A stretch of DNA of 64,000 nt, from assembly GCF_002929355.1 (NCBI RefSeq), contig NZ_PJIR01000001.1:62001-126000 (forward strand), given 5' to 3'. The translations under genes were made by a program, and so were the position numbers. Below the pieces are notes generated by a model that did not search any database, was not told the DNA's origin, and worked only from the letters and a program-made list of their open reading frames with translations. This document shows positions 63,368-64,000 of this stretch, in pieces. The DNA comes from Arthrobacter sp. B0490. GTDB taxonomy: Bacteria > Actinomycetota > Actinomycetes > Actinomycetales > Micrococcaceae. Positions within the stretch are counted from its first letter, which is position 1; each line of letters opens with the position of its first letter.

Positions 63368-64000
63368 ATGACTTACAAGGAAGCTGCGGGCGAACGGCTG
63401 TTGCTCGAGCTGCGCGCTCGGGATGCCTGGGACCAACGGGACTACGTCGCCGGCCAACGCCTTGCGGAAGAGCTTGCATCCGCTGCGCGGGATGCCGGAG
63501 ACGAACTCGGCTGGTGGAATGCCACCTTCCTCATCTCGGAATGCCTGCGCAAACAGGGACTCGTCCATGAGGCGCGCGGCGTCGCGGAGGTACTGGCCGA
63601 GCATCACCTCACGGCCCAGTCCAAAGCCCTAGGCGCCAGGGTGTCCACCCTCCTCTCCCTCGCGTTGCAGGGGACCGGCGAGCTGGCACCGGCGGTCGCT
63701 GCCGCCAGGCAGGCCGTCGTCGATGCCTCGGGCAACGTGGATGACGTGAAGGTGGAGGTCGGGGCGCGCAACGCGCTCATCGCGGCTCTCGCCGATAGCG
63801 ACCAATTGGAGCTCGCCTGGCAGGAATGCCTGGCCCTCGATGCGCTCCTGCGTCCCGAACCGAGCAGCCAGACGACCGGGATGGCGTTCTGGGCGATCGG
63901 CAATGTCGCCTTCCTGCTGGGGCACATCCCCGAGGGGGTCTCCTACCACGGGCTTGCCGCCAAGAACCTCTCCCCCAGCAACGACCTCGATCTGTGGGCA
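63368..64000 (+). CDS. TPR-repeat protein (3' truncated by window edge), candidate peptide receptor
   Basis: Open frame of 211 codons from ATG 63368 (GAAGG 5 nt upstream; GTG 63362 is an alternative) to the window end, with no stop. The visible part is all helical TPR-like pairs: WDQRDYVAGQRLAEELASAAR, GWWNATFLISECLRKQGLV, ALGARVSTLLSLALQGTGEL, KVEVGARNALIAALAD, LAWQECLALDALL, MAFWAIGNVAFLLGHIPEG. There is no N-terminal helix-turn-helix, so it resembles Rap-type (HTH-less) rather than Rgg/PlcR-type receptors; a C-terminal domain may lie outside. Divergent from the small exported peptide, 208 bp apart. Confidence 0.7.
   Translation, partial: MTYKEAAGERLLLELRARDAWDQRDYVAGQRLAEELASAARDAGDELGWWNATFLISECLRKQGLVHEARGVAEVLAEHHLTAQSKALGARVSTLLSLALQGTGELAPAVAAARQAVVDASGNVDDVKVEVGARNALIAALADSDQLELAWQECLALDALLRPEPSSQTTGMAFWAIGNVAFLLGHIPEGVSYHGLAAKNLSPSNDLDLWA

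Overview
The window looks like a chromosomal segment of a high-GC actinobacterium, most likely Micrococcaceae (Arthrobacter or a close relative). The evidence is uniformly GC-rich coding sequence, frequent GTG starts, ATGA/GTGA gene overlaps, a fused OleBC, a fused RfbC-RfbD, and a familiar actinobacterial core gene order. There is no transposase, integrase, plasmid gene, rRNA or CRISPR array.

A minus-strand housekeeping backbone runs through the whole segment: leuC-leuD, murA, plsC-gpsA-ddl, thiL-(fakA-like)-recG, rsmD, coaD, DUF177-rpmF-rnc-mutM, smc, ftsY, amt-glnK. In many actinobacteria these genes lie closer together. Here accessory blocks, many on the plus strand, separate them: an MFS exporter between smc and ftsY; a long-chain olefin operon (oleA-oleBC-oleD), a VOC protein and a c-di-AMP-riboswitch-controlled NlpC/P60 hydrolase between mutM and smc; an aminotransferase, a spermidine-synthase-like protein, a membrane protein and YcnI between coaD and rsmD; a molybdate operon between rsmD and recG; and a 15-kb block between thiL and ddl. 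That block holds dTDP-rhamnose genes, a secreted repeat protein, a DUF3515 lipoprotein, SMP-30, an SDR, DUF3072, a RibA-RibD fusion, LysR/putA, a GT1 glycosyltransferase and a YeiH-type transporter.

The left edge holds the 3' end of glucose-6-phosphate dehydrogenase. From 52 kb rightward come the divergent IclR regulator of leuCD, DUF1697, a metallo-hydrolase, an alpha/beta hydrolase, a pair of overlapping dynamin-like membrane GTPases, tRNA-Glu(CUC) and tRNA-Gln(CUG), a HAD phosphatase, gltX and a fumarylacetoacetate-hydrolase-family enzyme.

The most intriguing locus is at the right edge. A 46-codon gene for a small Sec-exported peptide (63019-63159) is divergent from a TPR-only protein that runs off the window (from 63368). 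The peptide has its own promoter, ribosome site and terminator, and a short palindrome overlaps its promoter. The layout resembles Firmicute Rap-Phr / RRNPP peptide signalling and may be an actinobacterial peptide-receptor pair; this is a hypothesis. Other highlights are the YcnI copper protein with an N-terminal histidine, the NdgR-type palindrome upstream of leuC, and a GlnR-like repeat array upstream of amt-glnK.
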